DNA of 55,004 nucleotides, taken from Bacteroidales bacterium (GTDB lineage Bacteria > Bacteroidota > Bacteroidia > Bacteroidales > UBA932). The notes under the pieces are model-generated. The model did not search any database and had not been told where the DNA came from. It saw only the letters and a program-made list of their open reading frames with translations. The translations under genes and the position numbers were made by a program. The stretch is taken from positions 1-55,004 of the forward strand of contig JAAZIA010000004.1 in NCBI GenBank assembly GCA_012510445.1. Reading direction: 5' to 3'. This document shows, piece by piece, positions 17,410-26,913 of this stretch (its first letter is position 1; each line of letters starts with the position of its first letter).

Positions 17410-18545
17410 ACCAATATTTCAGAGAAGTTCTAAAAGAAGATGATTTTACCATCAAAGACGTTTTTGTAGAAGTAAAAAAAGATTTCCCTGACCTAAAACT
17501 AGCTAAAGTTGAGCCTGTGATGACTAACTTATTCAGAATGAAAGTTCGCATCACGGCCATTTCATACCATACGATTACTCCCAACGGAGATCCGGTGGTT
17601 TCGTCGGGGATCATCATGCGTCCCATCAATAGAAAACCCAGAGGAGTATTGCACTTTCTACCTTCAGCAAACATAGATAAGTTTGGATCGGGAGGCGATG
17701 TATTGCTCATTTTTGAAGGCGTACTGTCTTTTCTGGGATACATTGTCATCATTCCCGATTTACTGGGAAACGGCATTACAAAAGATACAGAAGAGTACCC
17801 TTTCCTACTGGCAGAGAATACGGGACGCGTTGCGTATGATATGCACAGAGCAGCCCTTGAGTATTTTCCTGCCATTTTAGGGTATCCCATGCAAAAGCAC
17901 ATTTCTGTAGGAGGGTATTCTATGGGCGGATCGGGTGCGTTGGCTTTGGTCCGCCATATTGAACAGGAAAACCCATCCGATATTATTGTAGACAAAGCCA
18001 TTATTGGAGGAGGCATTTACGATCTGCTCACAGCTTTTGAAGAATTTGCAAGAACCGAGTATGCAGAATATCCGGCCGCTCCCGGCGTTTTTAAAGCCTA
18101 TGATTATTGGTACAAATTAAATTTAGATTACTCAAAAGTATTTCAAGGTCCTTTGCTGGAAAACATGGGGCACTGGCTTAACAGAACGCATACCAGAGAC
18201 CAGTTGGCAGAGTGGATAGGAAGGGATATGCGTAAATACATGCATCCCGATTTTTTTAAGCCGGAAAGAAATGAAGAACTCAATAAACTGTGGGAAAAGC
18301 TCACGGAAAATTCGCTCGTTGATAATTGGACCCCAAAAACAGACATACGTTTTGCTCATGCCTCGGATGATTTATCGGTTCCTGTAAAGGTAGCTTCCTA
18401 TACGTATGAACAATTCAGAAAAAAAGGAGCGCGCGTTCGCATGAGGTACGGAAAAGGAGGGCATTATGAATTTGGAAAATGGTTTTTCCTGCGTATGGCC
18501 TTCCATTTGGTAGTGAAACGACTGGCCATTTGGACACGCAATTAA
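17406..18545 (+). CDS. Divergent alpha/beta-hydrolase, copy 7, without signal peptide
   Basis: A 379-residue member of the same family that begins directly with MNQYFREVLKEDDF and has neither a hydrophobic leader nor a lipobox. The start is fixed by the ATGA overlap with copy 6, so the lack of a signal is unlikely to be a start-site error. The core is retained: SYHTITPNGDPVVSSG (53-68), Ser172 in GGYSMGG, Asp in HASDDLSVP, and His in GKGGHYEFG. Identity to the other copies is clearly lower. It may work in the cytoplasm, or be exported by another route or as a partner of copy 6. Confidence 0.8.
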   Translation: MNQYFREVLKEDDFTIKDVFVEVKKDFPDLKLAKVEPVMTNLFRMKVRITAISYHTITPNGDPVVSSGIIMRPINRKPRGVLHFLPSANIDKFGSGGDVLLIFEGVLSFLGYIVIIPDLLGNGITKDTEEYPFLLAENTGRVAYDMHRAALEYFPAILGYPMQKHISVGGYSMGGSGALALVRHIEQENPSDIIVDKAIIGGGIYDLLTAFEEFARTEYAEYPAAPGVFKAYDYWYKLNLDYSKVFQGPLLENMGHWLNRTHTRDQLAEWIGRDMRKYMHPDFFKPERNEELNKLWEKLTENSLVDNWTPKTDIRFAHASDDLSVPVKVASYTYEQFRKKGARVRMRYGKGGHYEFGKWFFLRMAFHLVVKRLAIWTRN

Positions 18546-18573
18546 TAAAACCTGCCAAATCTTCCCTTTTTCT

Positions 18574-18581
18574 TATCTTGG
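18574..18581 (+). promoter_or_regulatory. Weak -7 box before the RND efflux operon
   Basis: TATCTTGG differs from TAnnTTTG at one position and lies 43 nt before the TolC-family start in the only intergenic gap (79 bp) that separates this operon from the hydrolase array. No -33 element is evident. Confidence 0.25.
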
Positions 18582-18624
18582 CATACTATTCGCTTCTTTT
18601 AGTCTGTTTCTAACCTAAATAGAC

Positions 18625-19986
18625 ATGAAGAAGTTTGTTTGTGCTTTTTTCTTGCTGGTTAGTCTTTCAGCAGGACCCGGTAAGCCTTTGCATGCCCGGG
18701 AGATCATGGCAGAGCAAGACACCTTATACGTAAATCTGGAAACGGCTCTGGAGATAGCCTTGTCTGAAAATCCGGTAATAAAAATTGCTGACCGCAGCAT
18801 TGAACGAGCCGTATATGTAGCCAAAGAGACGCGCTCCGGGTTGTGGCCGGGTATTTCGGCCAGCGGTGCTTACAGTCGCACACTCAAAAAACAAGTGATG
18901 GTGATGGACTTTGGAGGGCAGTCTATGGAAATTGCCGTTGGAACAGACAACAACTGGATGGGGGGCATATCCCTATCCCTGCCTTTAATAGCACCTGCTT
19001 TATGGAAAACAGTACAACTTTCCGCTTTGGAAATAGATATGGCTGTGGAAAAAGCCCGTTCAAGCAAACTGGCCATGATAAGCGCTGTAAAACAAACGTT
19101 CTATTCGCACCTGCTTGCCAAAGATTCTTATGGCGTACTTCGCAAAAATTACGATAACGTAGCCTTAAATACAAAAACAGTCTCGGATAAATACGACCAG
19201 GGAATGGCCAGTGAATTCGATAAATTAAGAGCAGAAGTAGCCCTAAAAAATCAACGCCCGGGCCTTATGGCTGCAGAAACAGCCGTAGAGTTGTCTTCTA
19301 TGCAATTAAAAGCACTTATGGGGCTGGATATTGAATACCCCGTTATTTTTGAAGGTTCTTTAGCGTATTTTGAACAGGAAGTTACCCCACAAGGGCTCAT
19401 GCCTACACAGCGCTTATCTACAGAGGATAACCCGGAACTGGCCCAACTTGGAATACAGAAAAAGCAGTTGCAAATGGCATTACAAGCTACCAAAGCCTCT
19501 TACCTGCCCACGTTGAGTTTGAGCTCAAACCTTCAATATTCCTCTATGAACAACAACTTTAAATTCTCTACCTATAATTGGTTCCCATACTCTACAGCCG
19601 CCCTGGCTTTACACGTTCCCATTTTTAGCGGAATGAAAAGGCAACAGCAAGTAAAACAAAGCAGGTTGGATATGAAAAGCTTGGAAGACAGCCGTATCCA
19701 GACAGAAAGAACGCTTCGGCTGAATATGAACCATTGTTTGAATCAGATGAGCAATGCTGTAGAAGAACTGGCCTCTAATAAAGAAAACATGACCATGGCA
19801 GAAAAAGCCTATTCCATAAGCCGCAAACAATTTGAGGTTGGGCTAGGTACCTGGCTGGATTTGAGCGCCTCTGAGCTTGCTCTTACACAAGCCCGTCTGG
19901 CCTATCACCAATCCATATACAACTATTTATATTACCTGGCAGAGTTGGAAAACTTGCTGGGAGTGAATCATTATCAAAATCATTAA
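18625..19986 (+). CDS. TolC-family outer-membrane efflux channel
   Basis: A 453-residue outer-membrane factor. A signal peptide (about residues 1-24) precedes two tandem OEP repeats of long helices and short barrel strands; the helical repeats are visible around TALEIALSENPVIKIADRS (N-terminal half) and PELAQLGIQKKQLQMAL (C-terminal half). It is the first gene of a tripartite RND operon, 10 bp before the adaptor gene, and would form the exit duct. A conserved lipid-attachment Cys is absent. Confidence 0.92.
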   Translation: MKKFVCAFFLLVSLSAGPGKPLHAREIMAEQDTLYVNLETALEIALSENPVIKIADRSIERAVYVAKETRSGLWPGISASGAYSRTLKKQVMVMDFGGQSMEIAVGTDNNWMGGISLSLPLIAPALWKTVQLSALEIDMAVEKARSSKLAMISAVKQTFYSHLLAKDSYGVLRKNYDNVALNTKTVSDKYDQGMASEFDKLRAEVALKNQRPGLMAAETAVELSSMQLKALMGLDIEYPVIFEGSLAYFEQEVTPQGLMPTQRLSTEDNPELAQLGIQKKQLQMALQATKASYLPTLSLSSNLQYSSMNNNFKFSTYNWFPYSTAALALHVPIFSGMKRQQQVKQSRLDMKSLEDSRIQTERTLRLNMNHCLNQMSNAVEELASNKENMTMAEKAYSISRKQFEVGLGTWLDLSASELALTQARLAYHQSIYNYLYYLAELENLLGVNHYQNH

Positions 19987-19996
19987 TATACAATCT

Positions 19997-21010
19997 ATGA
20001 AGACGTACAGGTTAATTCCCCTGATAGCAGCCTTTAGTATCCTTTCCGGATGTGGCTTTTCTTCTGCCAAGCAACAAGAACCTGCCGAAGAAGCATTGAA
20101 GGTAAACGTTTCTGAAGTTATAGAAGAAATTATTCCACAAATTCAAGATTTTTCGGCCACGGTACAAGCCAACGTAACCAATAACATAGCTCCGCAACTG
20201 GCAGCTAGGATTCAAAAGATTTACGTAGAAGTGGGTGACTTTGTATCTAAAGGACAGAAACTGGTACAAATGGATGACAACAGCCTGGAACAAATCCGCA
20301 CCCAGCTGGACAATATGGAATTGTCTTTTGAACGTATTGACCAATTGTACCAAGTAGGCGGTGTTTCACGTGCAGAATGGGATGCACAAAAGGCCGGGCT
20401 GGATGTGTTGAGGACACAGTATGCCAATTTGTCGGAAAACACACAGTTGCTCAGTCCCGTAAACGGGGTAGTTACTGCGCGGAATTACGACAGCGGAGAT
20501 TTGTTTGGCATGAATATGCCCCTGCTTGTAGTAGAACAAATAGTACCTGTAAAACTTCAAATTCACGTTTCTGAATCTTTCTTCACAAAAATTCATAAGG
20601 GAATGGATGTTGATATAAAATTAGATGTCTATCCCCAGGAAGTATTTAAAGGAAAAGTCTCTATAGTGTACCCCACTGTAACGGCTGCCACCAGAACGTT
20701 CCCGGTAGAAATAACCATTCCCAATGCAGACAAAAAAGTGAGGCCCGGCATGTTTGCCCGTGTTTCTGTAAATATGGGTTCAGAGCCGCGTTTGCTTGTA
20801 CCGGATAGGAGTGTAATAAAACAAATAGGATCGGGAGAGCGTTACGTCTTTGTATACAAAGACGGTAAGGCTGAATACAGGCTTATCCAACCGGGCAAAA
20901 GACTGGACAATTATTACGAATGCCTTGAGGGATTGGAAGAAGGAGATCTGGTAATTACCACAGGGTTGAACCAGCTCACGAACGGAGCAGAAGTTGAATG
21001 GATAAAGTAA
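19997..21010 (+). CDS. RND efflux periplasmic adaptor (membrane fusion protein)
   Basis: A 337-residue adaptor lipoprotein (lipobox LSGC, Cys19). Two half-lipoyl segments flank a short helical hairpin: IAPQLAARIQKIYVEVGD with KGQKLVQMDD, then LLSPVNGVVTARNYDSGD. These are followed by beta-barrel and membrane-proximal domains (RPGMFARVSV). It would link the inner-membrane pump encoded 6 bp downstream to the TolC-family channel encoded upstream. Substrates cannot be inferred. Confidence 0.93.
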   Translation: MKTYRLIPLIAAFSILSGCGFSSAKQQEPAEEALKVNVSEVIEEIIPQIQDFSATVQANVTNNIAPQLAARIQKIYVEVGDFVSKGQKLVQMDDNSLEQIRTQLDNMELSFERIDQLYQVGGVSRAEWDAQKAGLDVLRTQYANLSENTQLLSPVNGVVTARNYDSGDLFGMNMPLLVVEQIVPVKLQIHVSESFFTKIHKGMDVDIKLDVYPQEVFKGKVSIVYPTVTAATRTFPVEITIPNADKKVRPGMFARVSVNMGSEPRLLVPDRSVIKQIGSGERYVFVYKDGKAEYRLIQPGKRLDNYYECLEGLEEGDLVITTGLNQLTNGAEVEWIK

Positions 21011-21016
21011 GAGGCT

Positions 21017-24000
21017 ATGAGTATTTATCAATCTGCTGTTAAAAAGCCTGTTACTACGGCCCTTATTTACGTAGCATTGGCAGTCATAGGGATTTTTTCC
21101 CTCTCCAAACTTTCTATAGACTTTCTTCCCAGCATTAGTGACAACACCATTCTGGTGATGACCACATATTCCGGTGCCAGTGCTGCCGATATAGAAAACA
21201 ACGTAACCAAAGTATTGGAAAGCTCATTAAGTACGGTTAGTGACCTAAAACATCTTTCTTCCTTTACCAGAGAAAACTCGTCACTTGTAGTGATGGAATT
21301 TGAATACGGTATAGACATCACAGAAGCCACAAACGACGTAAGGGACAAGCTGAATCTGATTGCAGATTTTTTACCCGACGATGCCAATACACCCGTTATT
21401 TTCAAGTTTGGCACAGACGACATGCCTATTATGATCCTTTCCGTTCAGGCCGATGAAAGCATGAACGGATTGTATAAAGTCCTGGACGACAGGGTGGCCT
21501 CTCCTCTGGGAAGGATCAAGGGAGTAGGAACCGTTTCTGTATCGGGTGCACCCAAAAGAGAGATCCAGGTGTATTGTGATCCTTATAAACTTGAGGCCTA
21601 TAACCTTACCGTGGAAGGCATTGCCTCTGCCATCGCTTTTGAAAACAGGAATACTCCGGGTGGCAACCTAGACATTGGGTCAGAAACACAAACCATTCGT
21701 ATAGAAGGAGAATTCAAGGACCCCCGCCAAATGGAAGACATTGTTATCGGTCATTTCCTTGGTAGAAATATATACCTGCGGGACGTTGCTCGTGTAGAAG
21801 ACACCATAGCCGAACGCAGTCAGGAAACGTATGTGGACGGTATCCGCGGAGGGTCAATTATCATCATGAAACAAGCCGGAGCTAACACTGTCCAGATTTG
21901 TAAAAAAGTCCTGGAACGTTTGCCCGAACTGGAAAAGGACTTACCCTCAGACATTAAGATAGGCGTGGTCATGGACTTTTCTGACAACATCAACCGGACC
22001 ATTGACAGCCTGGTACAAACCATCTTGGTTACTCTCATCCTGGTGGTCTTTATAGTGATGATTTTTCTGGGCCGTTGGCGTGCCACCTTAATTATTGCCA
22101 TTGTAATTCCTGTATCGCTGGTAGCGGCATTTATTTATTTGCTTGTTTCCGGCAATACCCTCAACATCATCTCGCTTTCGTCTTTAAGCATTGCCATTGG
22201 GATGGTGGTGGACGACGCTATAGTAGCTCTGGAAAACATAACTACCCATATTGAGCGGGGTACCCGACCTAAATCGGCAGCCATTTATGCAACCAACGAG
22301 GTTTCTATTTCCATCATTGCCTCTACGCTTACGTTGCTTGCCGTATTTATTCCTTTGACCATGGTTGGAGGAATGTCCGGTGAAATTTTCAGTCAACTGG
22401 GATGGATTGTAGCCATTATCAGTTCTGTATCTACCATAGCCGCACTCACCCTTACCCCTATGATGTCTTCGCAATTGTTAAGGCTTAAACCTAAGAAAGA
22501 CAAAGGATTTGATAAGTATTATGCTTACGTAGAAAAGGGACTGAATGCCCTTGACCGCCTATACGCAAAGGCTCTCGGCTGGACGGTAAACCACAGAATC
22601 ACCGTCATCCTTATCTCGGCAGGTATTTTTGTGGGTTCGCTATTCCTCTTTAAGATCGTACCCACAGAGTTTTTCCCACAACAAGACAGTGCCCGGTTGC
22701 AGATGACCGTCAGGTTACCCATCAACACACGAGCAGAGATTACCAAAGAATTGGCCTTCCGTATACACGACCAGTTTAAAAGAGATTATCCGGAAATTCT
22801 TGCTATGACCTTTACCATAGGCCAGGCTAGTGAAGACAATATTTTTGGTCAATTGGGAGCAAACGGACCGCATATTATGACAGGAAACATTCGGCTTACC
22901 TTAAAAACAGAGCGAAAACGTACCATGCAGGAACTGGCAGACGCTATGCGCGAAGATTTAAGGCAATTTTACCCGGAAATCCGCACTTTTGATTTGACAG
23001 GAGGCGGTGGTGCCGGTGGGGAAACCAATGTAAAGCTGGAAGTGTATGGAAACGATTTTGCCGTAACAGACCAAATCGCCTCGCAATTAGCAGAAGGCAT
23101 GAAGACCGTTCCGGGAGCTTCCCAGGTTACTATCTCCAGAGACGAATATTCACCCGAGTATCTGGTGGAATTTGACCGGGCCAAGCTGGCAGAACACGGA
23201 CTAAATATGGCTACAGCCTCTCAATACATTCGTAACAGAATTAATGGTGCCATAGCTTCTCAATTCCGTGAAGACGGCGATGAGTATTATATTAAAGTTC
23301 GCCATGCACCGGAATTTAGAGAAACCCTGGACGATATTCTGGATATCCTTATTTTTAACAACCAGGGACAAGCGGTACGTATTCGCGATGTGGCTACTAT
23401 TGGAGAAACCATGCAACCGCCTACCATTGAAAGAAAAGACAGAGAACGTTTGGTGACAGTTACGTGTATTGCTGCCAAAGGAGCTGCCCTAAGTACTTTA
23501 GTAGAAGATGCCAAGTTGCAAATTGATAAAGTGGATGTACCTCCCGAGATTATGATCAACATTGCCGGAAGCTACGAAGATCAGCAAGAATCGTTCAGTG
23601 ACCTGATCACTTTAATGTTCCTGATATTGATGCTGGTTTACATTGTAATGGCAGCACAGTTTGAATCCTTTACCAGTCCGTTTATCATCATGTTTTCTGT
23701 ACCCTTTGCTCTTACCGGAGTTTTAGCAGGATTGGCAGTGTCTGGTCTTTCCTTGGGTATTATGAGCATGGTAGGTCTGATGATGTTGTTTGGAATTGTG
23801 GTGAAAAACGGAATTGTTCTCATAGACTATACGTTGCTTTGCCGCGAACGAGGCATGTCTGTTAAAGAAGCCGTAGTAGCTTCTGGGCGTTCCCGTTTGC
23901 GCCCCATCCTGATGACCGCCCTAACCACCATATTTGGTATGGTACCTCTGGCTGTGGGAAGGGGAGTAGGAGCCGAGATGTGGAACGGGTTGGGAGTAAC

Positions 24001-24133
24001 GGTAGCCAGCGGTTTGACCGTATCTACTTTTGTTACGCTTTTCTTAATCCCTGCCATCTACAGCCTACAGGCAGAAAGAGCAGAAAAAAGAAAACTGCGT
24101 AGAATGAAAAAACGTCAAGAACACATCCTATGA
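21017..24133 (+). CDS. RND-family efflux pump, inner-membrane subunit
   Basis: A 1038-residue AcrB/MexB-like (HAE1-type) proton-driven exporter with twelve predicted transmembrane segments and two large periplasmic loops (about 40-330 and 555-860). The proton-relay pair Asp399-Asp400 in TM4 is present (GMVVDDAIVALEN). GRSRLRPILMTALTTIFGMVPLA near the C-terminus is typical of the family. The last 4 bases overlap the next gene (ATGA). Confidence 0.95.
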   Translation: MSIYQSAVKKPVTTALIYVALAVIGIFSLSKLSIDFLPSISDNTILVMTTYSGASAADIENNVTKVLESSLSTVSDLKHLSSFTRENSSLVVMEFEYGIDITEATNDVRDKLNLIADFLPDDANTPVIFKFGTDDMPIMILSVQADESMNGLYKVLDDRVASPLGRIKGVGTVSVSGAPKREIQVYCDPYKLEAYNLTVEGIASAIAFENRNTPGGNLDIGSETQTIRIEGEFKDPRQMEDIVIGHFLGRNIYLRDVARVEDTIAERSQETYVDGIRGGSIIIMKQAGANTVQICKKVLERLPELEKDLPSDIKIGVVMDFSDNINRTIDSLVQTILVTLILVVFIVMIFLGRWRATLIIAIVIPVSLVAAFIYLLVSGNTLNIISLSSLSIAIGMVVDDAIVALENITTHIERGTRPKSAAIYATNEVSISIIASTLTLLAVFIPLTMVGGMSGEIFSQLGWIVAIISSVSTIAALTLTPMMSSQLLRLKPKKDKGFDKYYAYVEKGLNALDRLYAKALGWTVNHRITVILISAGIFVGSLFLFKIVPTEFFPQQDSARLQMTVRLPINTRAEITKELAFRIHDQFKRDYPEILAMTFTIGQASEDNIFGQLGANGPHIMTGNIRLTLKTERKRTMQELADAMREDLRQFYPEIRTFDLTGGGGAGGETNVKLEVYGNDFAVTDQIASQLAEGMKTVPGASQVTISRDEYSPEYLVEFDRAKLAEHGLNMATASQYIRNRINGAIASQFREDGDEYYIKVRHAPEFRETLDDILDILIFNNQGQAVRIRDVATIGETMQPPTIERKDRERLVTVTCIAAKGAALSTLVEDAKLQIDKVDVPPEIMINIAGSYEDQQESFSDLITLMFLILMLVYIVMAAQFESFTSPFIIMFSVPFALTGVLAGLAVSGLSLGIMSMVGLMMLFGIVVKNGIVLIDYTLLCRERGMSVKEAVVASGRSRLRPILMTALTTIFGMVPLAVGRGVGAEMWNGLGVTVASGLTVSTFVTLFLIPAIYSLQAERAEKRKLRRMKKRQEHIL

Positions 24134-24426
24134 AAGCTTTATTTATAGCATTTTACCAGGCCTTCTACGAAGAAATTCTAGAAATCCTTGAACATCACAA
24201 CATCACAGGCTATACGTTCTGGGACCAGGTGACAGGTCGCGGTTCCCGTGGTGGAGAACCGCATTTGGGTACGCATGCCTGGCCCACTTTAAACTCGGTT
24301 TTGATCACTTTTGTTCCCGATGCTGCCGTTGACTCTTTGTTGGCAGACCTGAAGAAACTGGACGAAAGTGCACCCAGACAAGGGCTTAGAGCCTTTGTTC
24401 TTAAGGCAGAAGAGAGGACTGTATAA
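24130..24426 (+). CDS. PG0541-family transporter-associated small protein
   Basis: A 98-residue protein without signal peptide or membrane segment, translationally coupled (4-bp overlap) to the RND pump gene. It fits the small family known as PG0541, which accompanies RND pumps in Bacteroidota; such proteins look like P-II/DUF3240-type ferredoxin-like folds and may regulate the pump. Conserved elements include a Trp-containing GYTFWDQVTGRGSRGGEP segment and a HAWPTLNSVLITFV strand. Its last 26 bp overlap the 3' end of the convergent TolC-family gene. Confidence 0.78.
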   Translation: MKALFIAFYQAFYEEILEILEHHNITGYTFWDQVTGRGSRGGEPHLGTHAWPTLNSVLITFVPDAAVDSLLADLKKLDESAPRQGLRAFVLKAEERTV

Positions 24427-25789
24427 GGTCTTCTCCGTTATAAAAAGCCAAGATACGGGAGCGGAACAAGAAATTGAATTTTGACTGAGCCAGTTCAGAA
24501 CGTGCAGACGTAAGACGGGTACGTACTGCTTCAAACGCATAAATGTCTGAACGACCTGCTGTATATTTTTGTTCTTCAAAATCATAAGCCTTACGGGCGG
24601 CTTCTGCAGCCGCTTGAGAAGCTACGTATTTTTCGTACGCAACAACGGCATTGTAATACGCTTGCTGCACCTCTTTGAATAAATCTTGTTTGGCCTTATT
24701 CAATATCAGCTCCTGATTTTTCACTTGCAAACGGGCAGAGCGAACACGGTTGCGGGTGGCCATTCTGTTGAACAAAGGAATGTCTATACTCAAGCCTATC
24801 GATTGAGCCCTATTTTGAGCCAGTTGATCTGCAAAAGAGGCATTGGACATTCCGGTTGCCAAGGTATAATTGTAATAATACGAATTGCTGTACCCGGCCC
24901 CCAGATTCAGGCTGGGATAGTAAGCACTACGTGCTATTTGCAGTTGTCTTTCACTGCCCTCCAGCCTATAAGTGGCCGCTTTAATGGCGGGTCGCTCCAA
25001 CACAGAGTGAGCAAAAGCCCGAGCGGGCAAAGCCAACGCATAAGCTTCTTTTTGTATCATTTCAGACACCAATGGAGCGGCTATCTCAAATGCCTCGGGA
25101 TCTTCCAGGTTCATAGACTGTGTAAGCTCCAATAAAGCCAGCTGCAGGTTCCCCGCAGCGTCTGTCACACGCATTTGTTGCTGTGCATAAGTAGACCGAG
25201 CCTCGTATAAATCGCTTTCCGGGCTTTTCCCTCCTTCAACCAGCCATTGCGTCTGTTCTATTTGTTTTTTATTCAAATCCAGCTGATCCAAAGCGATCTG
25301 CAACAATTCTTTAGTAAGCAGCACTTGTAAATAATACCCGGTAATGGCCAGTGACAAGTCTTCTCTGGCGCGGTTCAAGTCTTCCACAGCCGCCAGCAAT
25401 TCCATTCGTTCAGCCTTTATCTGATGACCTATTCGAAAACCATTAAACAAAGTAACGCTTGAATTGATTCCCAACGAGGCATTGGAACCCGTCTGATCTT
25501 GATACACACCTCCCCTGTCCGGAGTTCGCCCAAAGTAAAAGGTCTGCCCCATATTGGCATTCAAATTGGGGAGCCGTGAATAACGTGTGGTTTCTACCGT
25601 TATCTCTTGATTTTCTTTTGCCAGTTCATACTGTTTCACCTCTACGTTGTTCTCCAACCCAAACCAAATGCATTCTTCTAAAGTCCAAACTTTCTTCTTT
25701 TCTTGTGCCAATACCTTTCCTTCCGATGCACCTAGGGCGAAAAATAAAAAACACAACGTATAGGCTACCATACCTTTTTTCATAATCAA
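24401..25789 (-). CDS. TolC-family outer-membrane channel of the MacAB-like exporter
   Basis: A 462-residue outer-membrane factor with a signal peptide (cleavage near AQEKK) and two OEP repeats (LEECIWFGLENNVEVKQYEL at the start; PYLSLNLGAG-type strands and a second helical repeat after residue 270). It is the last gene of the minus-strand exporter run, 4 bp after the adaptor gene. The alternative start two codons inside (MKKGMVAY, 25783) is plausible. It overlaps the PG0541-family gene at the 3' end. Confidence 0.92.
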   Translation of the reverse strand: MIMKKGMVAYTLCFLFFALGASEGKVLAQEKKKVWTLEECIWFGLENNVEVKQYELAKENQEITVETTRYSRLPNLNANMGQTFYFGRTPDRGGVYQDQTGSNASLGINSSVTLFNGFRIGHQIKAERMELLAAVEDLNRAREDLSLAITGYYLQVLLTKELLQIALDQLDLNKKQIEQTQWLVEGGKSPESDLYEARSTYAQQQMRVTDAAGNLQLALLELTQSMNLEDPEAFEIAAPLVSEMIQKEAYALALPARAFAHSVLERPAIKAATYRLEGSERQLQIARSAYYPSLNLGAGYSNSYYYNYTLATGMSNASFADQLAQNRAQSIGLSIDIPLFNRMATRNRVRSARLQVKNQELILNKAKQDLFKEVQQAYYNAVVAYEKYVASQAAAEAARKAYDFEEQKYTAGRSDIYAFEAVRTRLTSARSELAQSKFNFLFRSRILAFYNGEDLIQSSLLP

Positions 25790-25793
25790 TCGT

Positions 25794-26894
25794 TTATTGG
25801 GTTATCAATGTTCCGCGCACCTTGTCTTGGGGGGTCAATCCTTCTTTTATCTCTATATGAATTCCATCGCTCAGCCCCGTAACCACCTGCCTATCGGAAA
25901 ACACCTGCTTGTCTCCCTCCATTTTTTCAAAAACTTTTACAAACGTATCTCCGTTCCTGAATTCTACAGAGCCTTCCGGAATAACCAGTACGTTGTACCG
26001 GCTGTCCAGTATAATCTCTGCGTTGGCACTGTACCCTGCCCTTATAAATACACTCTTGGGAATGGTAACAGCCGCCTTGATTTCAAAAAGGATGGCCCCG
26101 TTGCTTTCTGTACTTTTTGGCGAAATGTATTCCAAAACAGCCTGAAAATGTTGATCCTGCAAGGCTCCAATGGTAATATCCAGCGGCATACCTTCGCGGA
26201 TACGCCCCACCTCTGTTTCGTCAATATTGCCATGGAAAAGCATATCGTTCATATCGGCTACCGTGGCAATGGTTGTACCTGCATTAAATGTATTGGCCTG
26301 AATCACAGAATTTCCCACCTTAACAGGAATGTCCAGAATCATTCCGGAAATGGTGGACCGTATTTGCGTATTGCTGGCTGCAGAAGAACGGCTCACAATT
26401 CCGTCGCGGACAATTTCCAGATGGTCTTGGGCATTGCGTAATTCTTCACGCGCCAGTTTTAATTGGGTTTCTGTATTTTCATACTCCTCGGGCACCACTA
26501 CTCCTGCCTTGTACAATTCTTGTGTCCTGTCAAAAACCCTTTCTACCTGATTCAGGTTCAATCCGGCCTGTGTTACCCTTGATTCGGCAGCATTCAGCAC
26601 ACCCATTTCCGGGATTACCTGAATTCGCGCAATGATTTCACCGGTTTTGGCCATCTCTCCGGGCTCTTTGTACAACCGGGAAACAATCCCGGAAATCTGT
26701 GGAACAATAGCCACCTCGTCTCGCGGTTCTACTTTACCGGTAGCCACGGTTTTCAATTCAATATCCCCGGGCCGGGGGACGAACAATTCATATACCTCTT
26801 GTTTTGGTCGTGATTTTTTCCACAGGTAAAAAAAGGTGAATAACACGCCAATTACAAGGGCTGCAATCAAAAAATAGCGTAAGATTTTTTTCAT
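25794..26894 (-). CDS. MacA-like periplasmic adaptor
   Basis: A 366-residue membrane fusion protein with one N-terminal transmembrane helix (residues 1-25, MKKILRYFLIAALVIGVLF), lipoyl half-motifs (TVATGKVEPRDEVAIVPQ and STISGMILDIPVKVGN) around a helical hairpin, and a beta-barrel region ending in GLTPQDKVRGTLI. It would connect the ABC permeases to the TolC-family protein. The frame is open further upstream to 26936, but that would overlap the preceding permease gene; the ATG at 26894 gives a normal membrane anchor and a 19-bp gap. Confidence 0.92.
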   Translation of the reverse strand: MKKILRYFLIAALVIGVLFTFFYLWKKSRPKQEVYELFVPRPGDIELKTVATGKVEPRDEVAIVPQISGIVSRLYKEPGEMAKTGEIIARIQVIPEMGVLNAAESRVTQAGLNLNQVERVFDRTQELYKAGVVVPEEYENTETQLKLAREELRNAQDHLEIVRDGIVSRSSAASNTQIRSTISGMILDIPVKVGNSVIQANTFNAGTTIATVADMNDMLFHGNIDETEVGRIREGMPLDITIGALQDQHFQAVLEYISPKSTESNGAILFEIKAAVTIPKSVFIRAGYSANAEIILDSRYNVLVIPEGSVEFRNGDTFVKVFEKMEGDKQVFSDRQVVTGLSDGIHIEIKEGLTPQDKVRGTLITQ

Positions 26895-26913
26895 CTTGTA
26901 TCTGATTAATCTG

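Noticed and set aside
17372-18016. Minus-strand ORF of 214 codons opposite hydrolase copies 6 and 7
   Set aside because: Antisense to two genes with intact catalytic motifs and a coupled start; no own signals.
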